The notes: generated from the letters alone by a model not told the origin. A stretch of DNA of 64,000 nt from Micromonospora echinospora (GCF_900091495.1 NZ_LT607413.1:868001-932000); one strand, 5' to 3'. Positions 24,800-36,202 are shown, numbered from the stretch's first letter. Program-made: numbers and translations.

Positions 24800-25699
24800 A
24801 TGATCACGGTCGAGAACCTCACCAAGCGGTACGGCCCGCACGCCGCCGTGGACGACGTGTCGTTCCGCTGCGAACCCGGGACGGTCACCGGCTTCCTCGG
24901 CCCGAACGGGGCAGGCAAGTCCACCACCATGCGGATGATCTGCGGTCTCACTCCGCCGACGTCGGGCAGCGCGACGGTCGACGGGGTGGCGTACCGGCAG
25001 CTGCCGAACCCGGGACGGCGGATCGGCGTCCTCCTCGACGCCTCGGCGCAGCACGCCGGTCGTACCGGGCGGGAGGCCCTGACCGTCGCGGCCCGCACCA
25101 TGGGCGTCGACCCGCAGCGGGTTCCGGCGACGCTGGAGCGGGTCGGGCTGGGCCCGACCGCGGCGAAACGCCGGGTACGGGCGTACTCCCTGGGGATGCG
25201 GCAGCGGCTCGGCCTGGCGCACGCGCTGCTCGGCGACCCCCGGATCCTGATCCTCGACGAGCCGGCCAACGGCCTGGACCCGGAGGGGATCTTCTGGATG
25301 CGCGGCCTGCTGCGCGACTTCGCCGACCGGGGCGGCACGGTGCTCCTCTCCTCGCACCTGCTGCGCGAGGTGGAGGCGGTGGCCGACCGGCTGGTGGTGA
25401 TCGGCGGTGGCCGCATCGTCGCCCAGGGCGGCAAGGACGAACTGCTCGCCGGTGCCGGAACCCTGGTCCGGGCCCGGGACGCGCAGGCCCTGCGGGACGC
25501 CCTGGCCGCCGCCGGCCTCTCCGTGACCGGCAGCACCGACGGGGGGTTGCTGGTCCGGGCCGAGGCCGGGGCGGTCGGGCAGGCCGCCGCCGACGCCGGC
25601 GTCGCCCTCACCGAACTACGCCCGGCCGGCAGTGGCGGCCTGGAACAACTCTTCCTCACCCTGACCGCCACCGAGTCGAAGCAGGAGGTCGCCGCGTGA
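24800..25699 (+). CDS. ABC transporter ATPase (drug/antibiotic exporter type)
   Basis: 299 residues from ATG 24800. It has Walker A GPNGAGKST (34-42), the signature SLGMRQR, Walker B LILDEPANGLDP and the H-loop LLSSHLL. The 80-residue C-terminal extension after the ATPase core is typical of the CcmA/DrrA/BcrA exporter group. It is translationally coupled to the permease at 25696 (GTGA overlap) and divergent from the two-component system with 130 bases between. It powers export of an unknown, probably hydrophobic, compound. Confidence 0.93.
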   Translation: MITVENLTKRYGPHAAVDDVSFRCEPGTVTGFLGPNGAGKSTTMRMICGLTPPTSGSATVDGVAYRQLPNPGRRIGVLLDASAQHAGRTGREALTVAARTMGVDPQRVPATLERVGLGPTAAKRRVRAYSLGMRQRLGLAHALLGDPRILILDEPANGLDPEGIFWMRGLLRDFADRGGTVLLSSHLLREVEAVADRLVVIGGGRIVAQGGKDELLAGAGTLVRARDAQALRDALAAAGLSVTGSTDGGLLVRAEAGAVGQAAADAGVALTELRPAGSGGLEQLFLTLTATESKQEVAA

Positions 25700-26490
25700 G
25701 CGCCGGTACCCTCGCCAATCCGGCACCCGTGAACGAACGGTCCACGGCAGCCGACCGCCGTCCCTCGCTGCTCCGGCTCACCGGGGTCGAGCTGCGCAAG
25801 CTCGCCGACACCCGGGCCGGGCTGTGGCTGCTGATCGTGATCGGCTTCTCCGCCGCCGCGATCGTCGCGGTGCAGCTCTTCGTGGTTCCCGCCGAGGAGC
25901 AGTCGTTCCGCCCCTTCTTCGAGTCGACGCTGCTGCCGGTCGGGATCCTGCTGCCCGTGCTCGGCATCCTGTCGGTGACCTCGGAGTGGTCGCAGCGGAC
26001 CGCGCTCACCACGTTCGCCCTGGTCCCGGCGCGGCACCGGGTGGTGTTCGCGAAGCTGGCGGCGGTGGTCGTCGCCGCGCTGCTGTCGGTCGCGGCCAGC
26101 ATCGCCGTCGCCGCGGTCGGCACCCTGGTCGCCGACCTCACCGGGGGTGCCGGCACCTGGTCGGTGCCGGGTGCGCTGCTGTGGCACGCCGTCGTCTTCC
26201 AGGTGGCGAACGTGCTGATCGGGATCGCCTTCGGCCTGCTGCTGGGGAACACCCCGCTGGCGATCGTCCTGTACTTCGTCCTGCCGACCGTCTGGTCGGT
26301 GCTCGGCGGGATGATCAAGGCGCTGCGGACGCCGGCGGAGTGGCTGGACACGGCGGTGACGATGACGCCGTTGATCTCCCCGGAGATGACCGGTGGGCAG
26401 TGGGCCCGGCTCGGCACGTCGCTGCTGCTGTGGATGGTCGCTCCGCTGGTCGTCGGGCTGGTCCGGACGATGCGCCGCGAGGTGTCCTGA
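25696..26490 (+). CDS. ABC-2 type permease
   Basis: 264 residues from GTG 25696, overlapping the ATPase stop. About six membrane segments are visible (LWLLIVIGFSAAAIVAVQLF, LPVGILLPVLGILSV, VVVAALLSVAASIAVAAVGT, LLWHAVVFQVANVLIGIAFG, IVLYFVLPTVWSVLG, LLLWMVAPLVVGLV). The N-terminal RLTGVELRKLADTRAGLWLL is the usual coupling region. Forms the exporter with 24800; the third gene of the operon follows two bases later. Confidence 0.92.
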   Translation: MSAGTLANPAPVNERSTAADRRPSLLRLTGVELRKLADTRAGLWLLIVIGFSAAAIVAVQLFVVPAEEQSFRPFFESTLLPVGILLPVLGILSVTSEWSQRTALTTFALVPARHRVVFAKLAAVVVAALLSVAASIAVAAVGTLVADLTGGAGTWSVPGALLWHAVVFQVANVLIGIAFGLLLGNTPLAIVLYFVLPTVWSVLGGMIKALRTPAEWLDTAVTMTPLISPEMTGGQWARLGTSLLLWMVAPLVVGLVRTMRREVS

Positions 26491-26492
26491 CC

Positions 26493-27206
26493 GTGCCGGG
26501 ACAGGCCGTACCGGCGGGCCCGAATCCGGGCTCGCCGGTCGTGGTCAGCGGGGGCGTGGGCGAGCTGGCCCTGTTCTGGGGCGGGTTCCCGGCGCTCGGC
26601 GCCGGGGCCGGCTGGCTGCTGGCGACCTTCGTGGACCGGCTCGCCGGGTGGTCCTGGGTTCCGGCCCAGGACCTGCTCGAACTGGTCGCTTCGCTGCCCG
26701 AGCCGCAGGTCACCGTCGGGGCCCTGGCGGTGGGCACCCTCGCCGGGCTGGTGATCGCCGGGATCGGGACGTGGGAACGGCTCGTCGTCACCGTCGCCCC
26801 CGACCGGGTCGCCCTGCGCCAGAAGGGCGAGGAGCAGGAGTGGAGCCGTGCGACGGTCCGCGCGGTGTTCCGGGACCGCCGGCAGCTCGTGCTGCTCGGC
26901 CCGGCCGACGAGGAACTGTTCCGGGAGTCGTGCGACCTGAGCGACCGGCGGCTGCGGGAGGCGTTCCTCGCCCACGGCTATCCGTGGCTGGCCGAGGACC
27001 CGCACCGGGACCGGTACCGGCGCTGGGTGCCCGGCCTGCCCGACCTGCCACCGGGGGCGGACGCGCTGCTCCGGGCCCGGCAGGACGCGCTGAAGCACGA
27101 CCGGCGCGACGACGCCCGGGAGTTGCGCCGGGAACTCGCCGCCCTGGGCCTGGTCGTCCGGGACGAGTCGAAGCGGCAGTACTTCCGGCTGACCCGGGCC
27201 GGGTGA
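26493..27206 (+). CDS. YqeB-like membrane protein with PH-like domain
   Basis: 237 residues from GTG 26493, two bases after the permease stop. Two membrane segments (about 30-50, with FPALGAGAGWLLATF, and about 70-92, with VGALAVGTLAGLVIAGIG) are followed by a compact beta domain (WERLVVTVAPDRVALRQKG, WSRATVRAVFRDRRQLVLLG) and a basic, helical C-terminus. The layout resembles Bacillus YqeB (about 240 residues), whose function is unknown. Placement as third gene of the exporter operon suggests an accessory role. The family name is from memory. Confidence 0.75.
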   Translation: MPGQAVPAGPNPGSPVVVSGGVGELALFWGGFPALGAGAGWLLATFVDRLAGWSWVPAQDLLELVASLPEPQVTVGALAVGTLAGLVIAGIGTWERLVVTVAPDRVALRQKGEEQEWSRATVRAVFRDRRQLVLLGPADEELFRESCDLSDRRLREAFLAHGYPWLAEDPHRDRYRRWVPGLPDLPPGADALLRARQDALKHDRRDDARELRRELAALGLVVRDESKRQYFRLTRAG

Positions 27207-27290
27207 GCCGGCCCGGGTGGGACGGTGGGCGGCGGGACTCCTCGCCCGGAGCACCGCCGTCCTGCTCGGTCGGGCCAGCCGCCACCCTCG

Positions 27291-27389
27291 TCGGCCCGGA
27301 GCCAGCCGCCACCCGGCTCGGCCCGGAGTCAGCCGCCACCCGGCTCGGCCCGGAGTCAGCCGCCACCCGGCTCGGCCCGGAGTCAGCCG
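27291..27389. repeat. 27-base tandem repeat carrying the stop codon of the serine hydrolase
   Basis: Three full units (27291, 27318, 27345) and a partial one (27372-27389), plus a decayed copy to the left from about 27265. The consensus begins TCGGCCCGGAGTCAGCC and continues GCCACCCGGC. The partial right-hand unit contains the TCA (27383-27385) that is the stop of the minus-strand hydrolase, so each unit further downstream repeats that stop. Confidence 0.88.
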
Positions 27390-28846
27390 ACGGCCACGAA
27401 GGTGACCAGGACGAAGAACACGGTCAACGCGGTGCCGGTCCAGCGCCGCCAGGGCGGCACACCGGCGACCAGGGGCAGGGCCCGCCACCGCAGGACGGCC
27501 AGGGCCAGCCCGGCCGCGCCCAGCCCGCAGCCGACCGCCCAGACCCAGCCCGGCAGCACCGTCCACTCCCCCAGCCGGTACGCCAGGAGCAGGGACGCCG
27601 GCACCCAGAGCGCCGCGTCGAGCACACTCAACCGGTCCGGACCGCGTCGCGCGGTGCTCAGCAGCGACAGCCCACCGATGAGGCTGAACACCAGCGCCAG
27701 CCCCACCCCGACCCAACCCGGCAGGCCGGCGCTGTCGTCGGGCAGGTCCTCCTCCGGTACGCCGAGCAGCCGCAGCCCGATCGGGTCCACCGACCGGTCG
27801 GTGTTGCCGAGCACGACCACGCCCTTTCCGGCGGCCCGGTCCACACCGACGTACGCCCGGAAGCCGCCGGTGCCACCGTTGTGCCAGACGACGTCCCGGT
27901 CACCGTGCCGGGTGGTGAACCAGCCGTACCCGATGCGGTTGCGCCCGTCCTCCTCGAAGCGCGCGGTGGCGGCGTCCGCGCCCGGCGCGGTGCCGGCGAG
28001 CAGGGCGGCGACGAGCTTGCCGAGGTCGCCGGAGGTGGACCAGGTGCCGACGCCGGCCGGCACCCAGCCGGAGCCGGTCCACGGGTCGGTCGGCCGGCCG
28101 GTGGCCCGCCCACCGTCGGCGTGCCCGGCGGGCGGGGCGGCCCCGTCGAGGTGGACGGAGGTGCGGTCCATGCCCAGCGGGGTGAGCAGTTCCCGGTCCA
28201 GCAGTTCCGGGTAGGTGGTGCCGGCCTTCGCGGCGAGCGCCTGCCCGAGCAGCGCCGCGCCCAGGTTGGAGTACTCGACCCGGCCCCGGCCGTCGCCCGG
28301 CTCGGTCTCCCCGGCGGTCCGGGTGAGCCAGTCGACGTCCTGTCCGGCGTACGGGTCGGCGGCGGTGACGTTTGCCCACCAAAGCCCGAACGCGCCGCCG
28401 ACCGAGGTGACCGGCACCCGGGGCAGTCCGGCGCGGTGACTGGCCAACTCGGCCAGGGTGACGTCGCCGGTCGGGCCGCTCACCGGCAGGGCGTCGCGCA
28501 GCCGGTCGTCGGGGCGTACGACGCCGGCGGCCACCTGGTCGGCGAGGAGCATGCCGGTCAGTGGCTTGGTGACGGAGCCGATCTCGAAGGTGGTGTCCGC
28601 CTCGACCGGTGCGCCGTCGGCGTTCCGTTCGCCGAGACCGGCGACCCGGACACCGCCCGGCTCGACGAGGGCGACGGAGAGCCCGCGCAGGCCCTCGGTG
28701 TCCCCGGCGGCCTTGCGGACGACGGCGGCGAGGTCGGCGTCCCCGGTCGTGCGCGCCGTCAGGTGGGGTGGGCGGGGCGCCCCGAACAGGGCCAGCGCCC
28801 CGACGACCAGGCCGACGACGAGGGTGACGACGGTGGACCTGCGCAT
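27383..28846 (-). CDS. Membrane-anchored beta-lactamase-family serine hydrolase
   Basis: 487 residues from ATG 28846, with AAGGAG seven bases upstream. An N-terminal signal/anchor (TVVTLVVGLVVGALALFG) puts the catalytic domain outside. The catalytic motifs are SVTK (Ser91, Lys94), YSN (Tyr192) and HNGGTGG. After about residue 370 three membrane helices follow. This is the layout of the Bacillus PbpE/FmtA-like and AmpH-like serine hydrolases acting on cell-wall D-Ala or esters. It lies 17 bases downstream of the ArsR-type regulator and is almost certainly co-transcribed with it. Confidence 0.9.
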   Translation of the reverse strand: MRRSTVVTLVVGLVVGALALFGAPRPPHLTARTTGDADLAAVVRKAAGDTEGLRGLSVALVEPGGVRVAGLGERNADGAPVEADTTFEIGSVTKPLTGMLLADQVAAGVVRPDDRLRDALPVSGPTGDVTLAELASHRAGLPRVPVTSVGGAFGLWWANVTAADPYAGQDVDWLTRTAGETEPGDGRGRVEYSNLGAALLGQALAAKAGTTYPELLDRELLTPLGMDRTSVHLDGAAPPAGHADGGRATGRPTDPWTGSGWVPAGVGTWSTSGDLGKLVAALLAGTAPGADAATARFEEDGRNRIGYGWFTTRHGDRDVVWHNGGTGGFRAYVGVDRAAGKGVVVLGNTDRSVDPIGLRLLGVPEEDLPDDSAGLPGWVGVGLALVFSLIGGLSLLSTARRGPDRLSVLDAALWVPASLLLAYRLGEWTVLPGWVWAVGCGLGAAGLALAVLRWRALPLVAGVPPWRRWTGTALTVFFVLVTFVAVG

Positions 28847-28863
28847 GGTTGCTCCTTCCCCGC

Positions 28864-29370
28864 TCAACGGTGGGTGGCGGTGAGGATGGTGAGCAGCGGC
28901 ACCACCCGTTCGGCGGGAACGGCGTACCGGCCCCGGCCGGCGCTGCGCAGCCATCCGGCGGCGGTGAGCTGGCGCAGGTGGTGGTGGAGCTGGCCGGTGG
29001 TGCCGAGTTCCTCGATCCCGGCCAGTTCGGCGGTGCCGCGCCGGCCGCCGAGGATCTCGCGCAGCAGCCGCAGCCGGACCGGGTGGGCCAGCGCGGTCAG
29101 CGCGGTGGCCGACTCGGACCAGTCACCGGCGAGCACGGTGTCGACGGGGAGGCCGTACTGCCAGTCGTACCGCTCGCCGTCCAGGTCGACGGTGCCGGTG
29201 TAGAGGACCGCGCCCGGGTGCCCCTCGGGCAGTCGCTGCCGGAGCCCGTCGAGTGCCCAGAACGTGTCGCCGTCGCCGGGTGGGTTCGACGGTGTCGACG
29301 TGGGCGCGCGCCCGACGAGTTCCGCGACCTGTGCTTCCAGCGCCGCGACCCGTTCCTCCAGGGATGCCAT
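28864..29370 (-). CDS. ArsR-type winged-helix regulator
   Basis: 168 residues from ATG 29370. A short coiled coil (LEERVAALEAQVAELVG) precedes a ligand or dimer region, then the winged helix: LAHPVRLRLLREILGGRRGTAEL, with recognition helix GTTGQLHHHLRQLTAAGWL. No metal-binding cysteines are present, so it is not a metal sensor of the ArsR/SmtB kind. It is the first gene of a two-gene operon with the membrane serine hydrolase, so it probably controls that gene and itself. A direct-repeat operator candidate lies 19 bases upstream. Confidence 0.88.
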   Translation of the reverse strand: MASLEERVAALEAQVAELVGRAPTSTPSNPPGDGDTFWALDGLRQRLPEGHPGAVLYTGTVDLDGERYDWQYGLPVDTVLAGDWSESATALTALAHPVRLRLLREILGGRRGTAELAGIEELGTTGQLHHHLRQLTAAGWLRSAGRGRYAVPAERVVPLLTILTATHR

Positions 29371-29388
29371 GACACCGATACTACGAAG

Positions 29389-29404
29389 TTACGTACTTAC
29401 GTAC
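29389..29404. promoter_or_regulatory. Candidate ArsR operator/promoter
   Basis: Two direct copies of TTACGTAC, each with the palindromic centre TACGTA, in an A/T-rich island in front of the ArsR-type gene. The position fits an autoregulatory site. Confidence 0.45.
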
Positions 29405-29454
29405 AAGTGGAGCGGGGCGGCCCGTGGTCCGGGCCACCCCGCTCCCACGCGGGG

Positions 29455-31338
29455 TCAGGCGAGCGGGAACTCGTCGAAGAGCACCACCGCCGAGCTCGGC
29501 TGACGGGTGTCGAAGCGGTACGAACGCACCACCCCGGCCGCCGAGTCCAGCAGCGAGAACACCGTGATGTCGTTGCTCGCCACGTAGGGCAGCGGCTTCC
29601 CGGCGGCGTCGGTCAGCGGCGCGACGGTCGGCACCACCGGGGTCAGGCCACCCGGGTCGCCCTGCCGGACGTGGTCGGGGCTCTCCGGCAGGTTGCGGGA
29701 CGTCCCGCTGGACGGGTCGTACGCGCCGTAGCTGTTGCCGACGTTCGAGGTCTCCAGCCAGTTCACCCCGTCGGCGTTGCGGAACCGGTTCCACAGGTGC
29801 GAGTGGCCGTTGTGGACCAGGTTCACCCCGCCCGCCGAGAAGAGCGGCTCCAGGTCACGCAGGATGTGGTCGTCGGCGAGCGGGTAGCGGTAGCGCACTC
29901 CGGTCACCGCGCCGGTGGCCGGGTCCCGGGTGATCTCCTGCACCGGGTCGGTGAACGGCGGCGCGGAGTTGTCCCCCAGACCGTGGCCGGGGTGGTGGTA
30001 CATCACCACCCGGTACTTCGCCTGCCGGGCCGCGCTGGAGGCCAGCTCCTTCTCCAGCCAGCGGTACTGCCGCGAGCCCTTCTTCACCGGCTCGAAGATG
30101 AACTGCCCGTAGCCCCACTTCGCCTCGTCGGCCAGGTCCGCCGGGTTCTCGGAGAACTTGCCCCGGGTGTTGGCCGCCCCCGACCGCCAGATCTGGGTGG
30201 CGAAGAGGGTGACCAGGTGCACGTCGCCGATGGTCCGGGACCACCAGCGCGGCCCGCCCTCGGCGCTGCGCGGGTACGGGAAGATCTCCTCGTAGGTGGT
30301 CACGTCCCAGGAGTGCTGGGCCAGCCAGGTCTCCTCGTCGATGCCGGCCGGGCGGGTCTCCCGCCAGCGGCGGCGGGCCACCTCGATCGGCTGCGGGTCG
30401 TTGAACTGGCTGTCCAGGCCGGCCGTGTCGGACCAGCGCCCCATCACCTCGTGGTTGCCGATCGCCGGGAAGATCGGCGAGTGCTGGACCAGCGGCGCGC
30501 CCCGGTAGGTGCGTCCGGCGACGACGCGCTCGGCCCGGCCGGTCAGCCCGGCGAAGAACGCCAACCCGGTGGTGCTGTCGAACCACTCGCTGGCCCGGTC
30601 CGGCACGTTGACCAGGTCCCCGGCGACGAGGACGCCGTCCAGGCGCACCCCGGCGGTCTCGGCGACCTTCTCCAGGTTGGCCGGGGTCATCGTCTTGAGC
30701 TGGTGGTCGCTGGTGAGCAGCAGTCGCACCGGCTTGCGCCGGGGCACCGCCGGAGCGAGCGAGTACGCGTCCGTCACCGTGGCCCGTCCCATGTGGTCGA
30801 CGGAGACCACCCGGTACGGCGTGCGTTCGCCGGACCGCAGGCCGGTCACCCGGGCCAGGTGCCGGTACACCGGCCGGTCCCGCACCGCCGTGTACGTCCG
30901 GCCGGGGACCGCCGAGGAGGCGTCCTCCCGGGTACGGGTCAGTCGGGTGGTCTCGGCGGCGACCCGACGCCAGCCGGAGCCGGCGGGCTTACGGCCGGTG
31001 GCCGCGTCGAGGGCGGCCCGGTCGTCGAGCGTGGCGACCGCCGAGCCGACCAGCACCACCTGGGTGATGCCGTGTTCCTCGGTGTGCCAGACGACGTGGA
31101 CGTCGCTCGGCTGCGGGTCGAGCAGGTACGGCTCGCAGAGCAGCGGCCGGCCGCCGAGGCGCGGGGTGGGAGTGTCGTACGGTTCGGTGGGTCGCGGCGC
31201 GGCGACGGCCGGCGCGCCCTCGCCGCCGACCACGCCGGCGGCCACGGCGGCACCACCGGCGAGGGCGAGGACGTTACGGCGGGTGAGACTTCCGGAGTCG
31301 TCGTCGGCGGCGGAGCGGCCAGTGTGGTTCTCGGTCAT
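29455..31338 (-). CDS. Tat-exported calcineurin-like metallophosphoesterase
   Basis: 627 residues from ATG 31338. The twin-arginine signal TRRNVLALAGG is followed by an Ala-rich core. A fibronectin-like domain (about 60-190: DVHVVWHTEEHGITQVVLVG, RHLARVTGLRSGERTPYRV) precedes the phosphoesterase domain. Metal-binding motifs of that domain are seen: SDHQ, VAGDLVN, AIGNHE, MYHHPGH and NGHSH. The order resembles purple acid phosphatase/PhoD-like secreted phosphatases. It hydrolyses a phosphate ester outside the cell; substrate and phosphate control are not visible. Monocistronic. Confidence 0.9.
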   Translation of the reverse strand: MTENHTGRSAADDDSGSLTRRNVLALAGGAAVAAGVVGGEGAPAVAAPRPTEPYDTPTPRLGGRPLLCEPYLLDPQPSDVHVVWHTEEHGITQVVLVGSAVATLDDRAALDAATGRKPAGSGWRRVAAETTRLTRTREDASSAVPGRTYTAVRDRPVYRHLARVTGLRSGERTPYRVVSVDHMGRATVTDAYSLAPAVPRRKPVRLLLTSDHQLKTMTPANLEKVAETAGVRLDGVLVAGDLVNVPDRASEWFDSTTGLAFFAGLTGRAERVVAGRTYRGAPLVQHSPIFPAIGNHEVMGRWSDTAGLDSQFNDPQPIEVARRRWRETRPAGIDEETWLAQHSWDVTTYEEIFPYPRSAEGGPRWWSRTIGDVHLVTLFATQIWRSGAANTRGKFSENPADLADEAKWGYGQFIFEPVKKGSRQYRWLEKELASSAARQAKYRVVMYHHPGHGLGDNSAPPFTDPVQEITRDPATGAVTGVRYRYPLADDHILRDLEPLFSAGGVNLVHNGHSHLWNRFRNADGVNWLETSNVGNSYGAYDPSSGTSRNLPESPDHVRQGDPGGLTPVVPTVAPLTDAAGKPLPYVASNDITVFSLLDSAAGVVRSYRFDTRQPSSAVVLFDEFPLA

Positions 31339-31570
31339 GACCTGCACCTCAGCAAAGAGGTCTGTCCGGCGTACCCCGTGCGGGTGAACGGCACGGCGCA
31401 GCCCGGTTAAGCGGTCTGCGCCAACCACCGGCGACCCGTCGTCCCGTCACGGCCGGTGACCGGCCGGGGCCGCCACCGTCGCCGCGCGGTCGTTGCCCCG
31501 GAGATCCGGCATGGAATGTTGCCCCGTGGATCTCCCGCTGTTCACATCGATGCCGATAGCATCGCTGGGC

Positions 31571-32761
31571 ATGAATATTAGGAGCATCGCACGCTCGCGA
31601 ACCGGGCGGATGATCACCGCCGTCGCACTGGCCGTCGCGGTGGCGGTACCCGTCGTGGTGACCTCCGCCTCGGCCGCGACGGCTCTCACCGTGGCCCAGG
31701 CGCTCGCCGCCCAGGACGGCCGTTCGGCGACCGTGACCGGGTACGTCATCGGCCAGCCCACCTCGACCACCACGGTGCTCCGGTCCGGCTTCACCGCCGA
31801 CACCGCGATCGCCATCGCCGACTCGGCCGCCGAGACCAGCGCGAGCCGGATGCTCTACGTCCAGGTCACCAGCGCGTACCGGACCACGTTCGGGCTGCTC
31901 ACCAACCCGGAGCTGCGCGGGAAGCAGGTCACCACGACCGGCACGCTGACCGCGTACTTCAGCCACGGCGGGTTGAAGAGCCCGACCGCGATGAGCCTCG
32001 GCGGCACCACCACGCCGTCGCCGACGTCGTCCCCCACGCCGGGCCCGACCAGCACCCCGCCCGGCGGCGACTACGACCCCGCGTACTACGCCGACGCGAC
32101 CGGCAAGACCGGCAGCGCGCTGCGCAGCGCGCTGCACTCGATCATCAAGGTGCAGACGAAACTCTCCTACGACCAGGCGTGGGAGGCGCTCAAGGACACC
32201 GACCAGGACCCGGCGAACACGAACAACGTCATCCTCCTCTACTCCGGGCGCTCGCAGAGCAAGACCACCAACGGCGGCGACGCCAACGACTGGAACCGCG
32301 AGCACGTCTGGGCCAAGTCGCACGGCGACTTCGGCACCTCGACCGGGCCGGGCACCGACGTGCACCACCTGCGCCCGGAGGACGTCACGGTCAACTCGAC
32401 CCGGGGCAACAAGGACTTCGACAACGGCGGCAGCCCGGTCGGCGAGGCCCCCGGCAGCTACACCGACGCCGATTCGTTCGAGCCGCGCAACGCGGTCAAG
32501 GGCGACGTCGCGCGAATGATCATGTACATGGCCATCCGGTACGAGGGGAACGACGGCTGGCCGAACCTGGAGCTGAACAACTCGGTCAACAACGGCAGCG
32601 CGCCGTACCACGGGAAGATGTCGGTGCTGCTCCAGTGGCACCAGGCCGACCCGCCGGACGCCTTCGAGAAGCGCCGCAACCAGCGGATCTACGAGCGCTG
32701 GCAGGGCAACCGCAACCCGTTCGTCGACCACCCGGAGTGGGCCGCCTCGATCTGGAGCTGA
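31571..32761 (+). CDS. Secreted endonuclease I (EndA/NucM) family nuclease with OB-fold
   Basis: 396 residues from ATG 31571 (other in-frame starts exist upstream). A signal peptide ends near SASA. Residues about 40-140 form an OB-fold like that of YhcR (LTVAQALAAQDGRSATVTGYVIG, QVTTTGTLTAYFSHGGLKSP). A Pro/Ser/Thr linker follows (about 145-170). The catalytic domain has the metal-His motif DWNREHVWAKSHG and HHLRPEDVTVN, RGNKDFD. It is an extracellular non-specific DNA/RNA nuclease for nutrient scavenging or biofilm DNA. A strong hairpin terminator follows. Confidence 0.9.
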   Translation: MNIRSIARSRTGRMITAVALAVAVAVPVVVTSASAATALTVAQALAAQDGRSATVTGYVIGQPTSTTTVLRSGFTADTAIAIADSAAETSASRMLYVQVTSAYRTTFGLLTNPELRGKQVTTTGTLTAYFSHGGLKSPTAMSLGGTTTPSPTSSPTPGPTSTPPGGDYDPAYYADATGKTGSALRSALHSIIKVQTKLSYDQAWEALKDTDQDPANTNNVILLYSGRSQSKTTNGGDANDWNREHVWAKSHGDFGTSTGPGTDVHHLRPEDVTVNSTRGNKDFDNGGSPVGEAPGSYTDADSFEPRNAVKGDVARMIMYMAIRYEGNDGWPNLELNNSVNNGSAPYHGKMSVLLQWHQADPPDAFEKRRNQRIYERWQGNRNPFVDHPEWAASIWS

Positions 32762-32774
32762 CCTGCGGCGACAC

Positions 32775-32805
32775 GGCCGGTCCCGGCCTCCTCCCGGGAC
32801 CGGCC
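32775..32805 (+). terminator. Hairpin between endonuclease I and isoamylase
   Basis: GGCCGGTCCCGG and CCGGGACCGGCC form perfect 12-base arms with a 7-base loop, 14 bases after the stop of the nuclease gene. Confidence 0.75.
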
Positions 32806-32870
32806 ACAGCGCATCGACGAAGTCGAGTCTTTACCGCGCTGAAATCGACTGTTATCTTTCCGGCAATCGC

Positions 32871-32884
32871 TGCAAGTTCTTGCG
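32871..32884. promoter_or_regulatory. Candidate MalR-type operator before the isoamylase
   Basis: TGCAAGTTCTTGCG: GCAAG and CTTGC arms around TT, 33 bases before the ATG. TTGCA/TGCAA half-sites are typical of maltodextrin (MalR) control of amylase genes in actinomycetes. Confidence 0.5.
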
Positions 32885-32915
32885 GCACTTGGACCTCGAA
32901 CGTCGGAGAAGGCCC

Positions 32916-35261
<2,346 letters not shown>

Positions 35262-35347
35262 GGAGGTCGCGCCTCGTCGCAGGTGAACCGGGCGACGACC
35301 GGGGTAGGACAGCCCGGGAGACCGCGACGAGGCGCAGAGGGAGCGGC

Positions 35348-36202
35348 ATGACCACCACCACGATTCCGGACATCACGCTCAACGACGGCAACACCATCCC
35401 GCAGCTCGGCTTCGGGGTGTTCCAGATCGAACCCCGGGACACCGTCGCCGCCGTACGCGAGGCGCTGCGGGTCGGCTACCGGCACATCGACACCGCCCAG
35501 ATGTACGGCAACGAGGCCGAGGTCGGGCAGGCGATCCGGACCTCCGGGCTGGAACGGGAGGAGGTCTTCGTCACCAGCAAGCTGAGCAACGCCTTCCACC
35601 GCCCCGACGACGCCCGCAAGGCGATCCAGTCGACGCTCGACGAACTGAAGTTCAACTACGTCGACCTGTTCCTGATCCACTGGCCGCTGCCGACCCGCTA
35701 CGACGGCGACTTCGTCTCCACCTGGAAGGCGCTGGAGGAGTTCCGGGCCGACGGCCGGGCCCGCTCGATCGGCGTGTCCAACTTCCAGGTGCCCCATCTG
35801 GAGCGGCTCGCCGCCGAGACCGACACCCCGCCGGCGGTCAACCAGGTCGAGGTGCACCCGTACTTCGGCAACGAGCAGGTCCGGGCGTACGGGCGGGAGC
35901 ACGACATCGCCACCGAGGCGTGGTCGCCGATCGCCCAGGGGAAGGTGCTGGGCGACCCGGTGATCACCGAGATCGCCGGAAAGCTGCAACGCACCCCGGC
36001 CCAGGTGGTGCTCCGCTGGCACATCCAGCGTGGCGACATCGTCTTCCCCAAGTCGGTCACACGGGAGCGGATCGCGGAGAACACCCACATCTTCGACTTC
36101 AGCCTGGACGACGAGGACATGGGCCGGATCACCGGCCTCGACCGGGGCGAGAACGGCCGCCAGGGCGCCCACCCCGACACCTTCGACTGGATGCCGGCCT
36201 GA
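35348..36202 (+). CDS. Aldo/keto reductase
   Basis: 284 residues from ATG 35348. The AKR tetrad is complete: Asp and Tyr in HIDTAQMYGNE, Lys in FVTSKLS, His in LIHWP. The NADPH-binding segment is FPKSVTRERIAENTHIFDF. Its motifs are those of the 2,5-diketo-D-gluconate reductase-like group, as in the truncated gene at base 1. It lies 86 bases after the isoamylase but a link in function is not evident. Confidence 0.92.
   Translation: MTTTTIPDITLNDGNTIPQLGFGVFQIEPRDTVAAVREALRVGYRHIDTAQMYGNEAEVGQAIRTSGLEREEVFVTSKLSNAFHRPDDARKAIQSTLDELKFNYVDLFLIHWPLPTRYDGDFVSTWKALEEFRADGRARSIGVSNFQVPHLERLAAETDTPPAVNQVEVHPYFGNEQVRAYGREHDIATEAWSPIAQGKVLGDPVITEIAGKLQRTPAQVVLRWHIQRGDIVFPKSVTRERIAENTHIFDFSLDDEDMGRITGLDRGENGRQGAHPDTFDWMPA

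Noticed and set aside
27265..27389. Possible CRISPR array
   Set aside because: These are head-to-tail 27-base units with no spacers, derived from the adjacent gene end.
28849..31410. Long plus-strand open frame opposite the metallophosphoesterase
   Set aside because: The minus strand shows a Tat signal and all phosphoesterase motifs; the plus frame is compositional noise.
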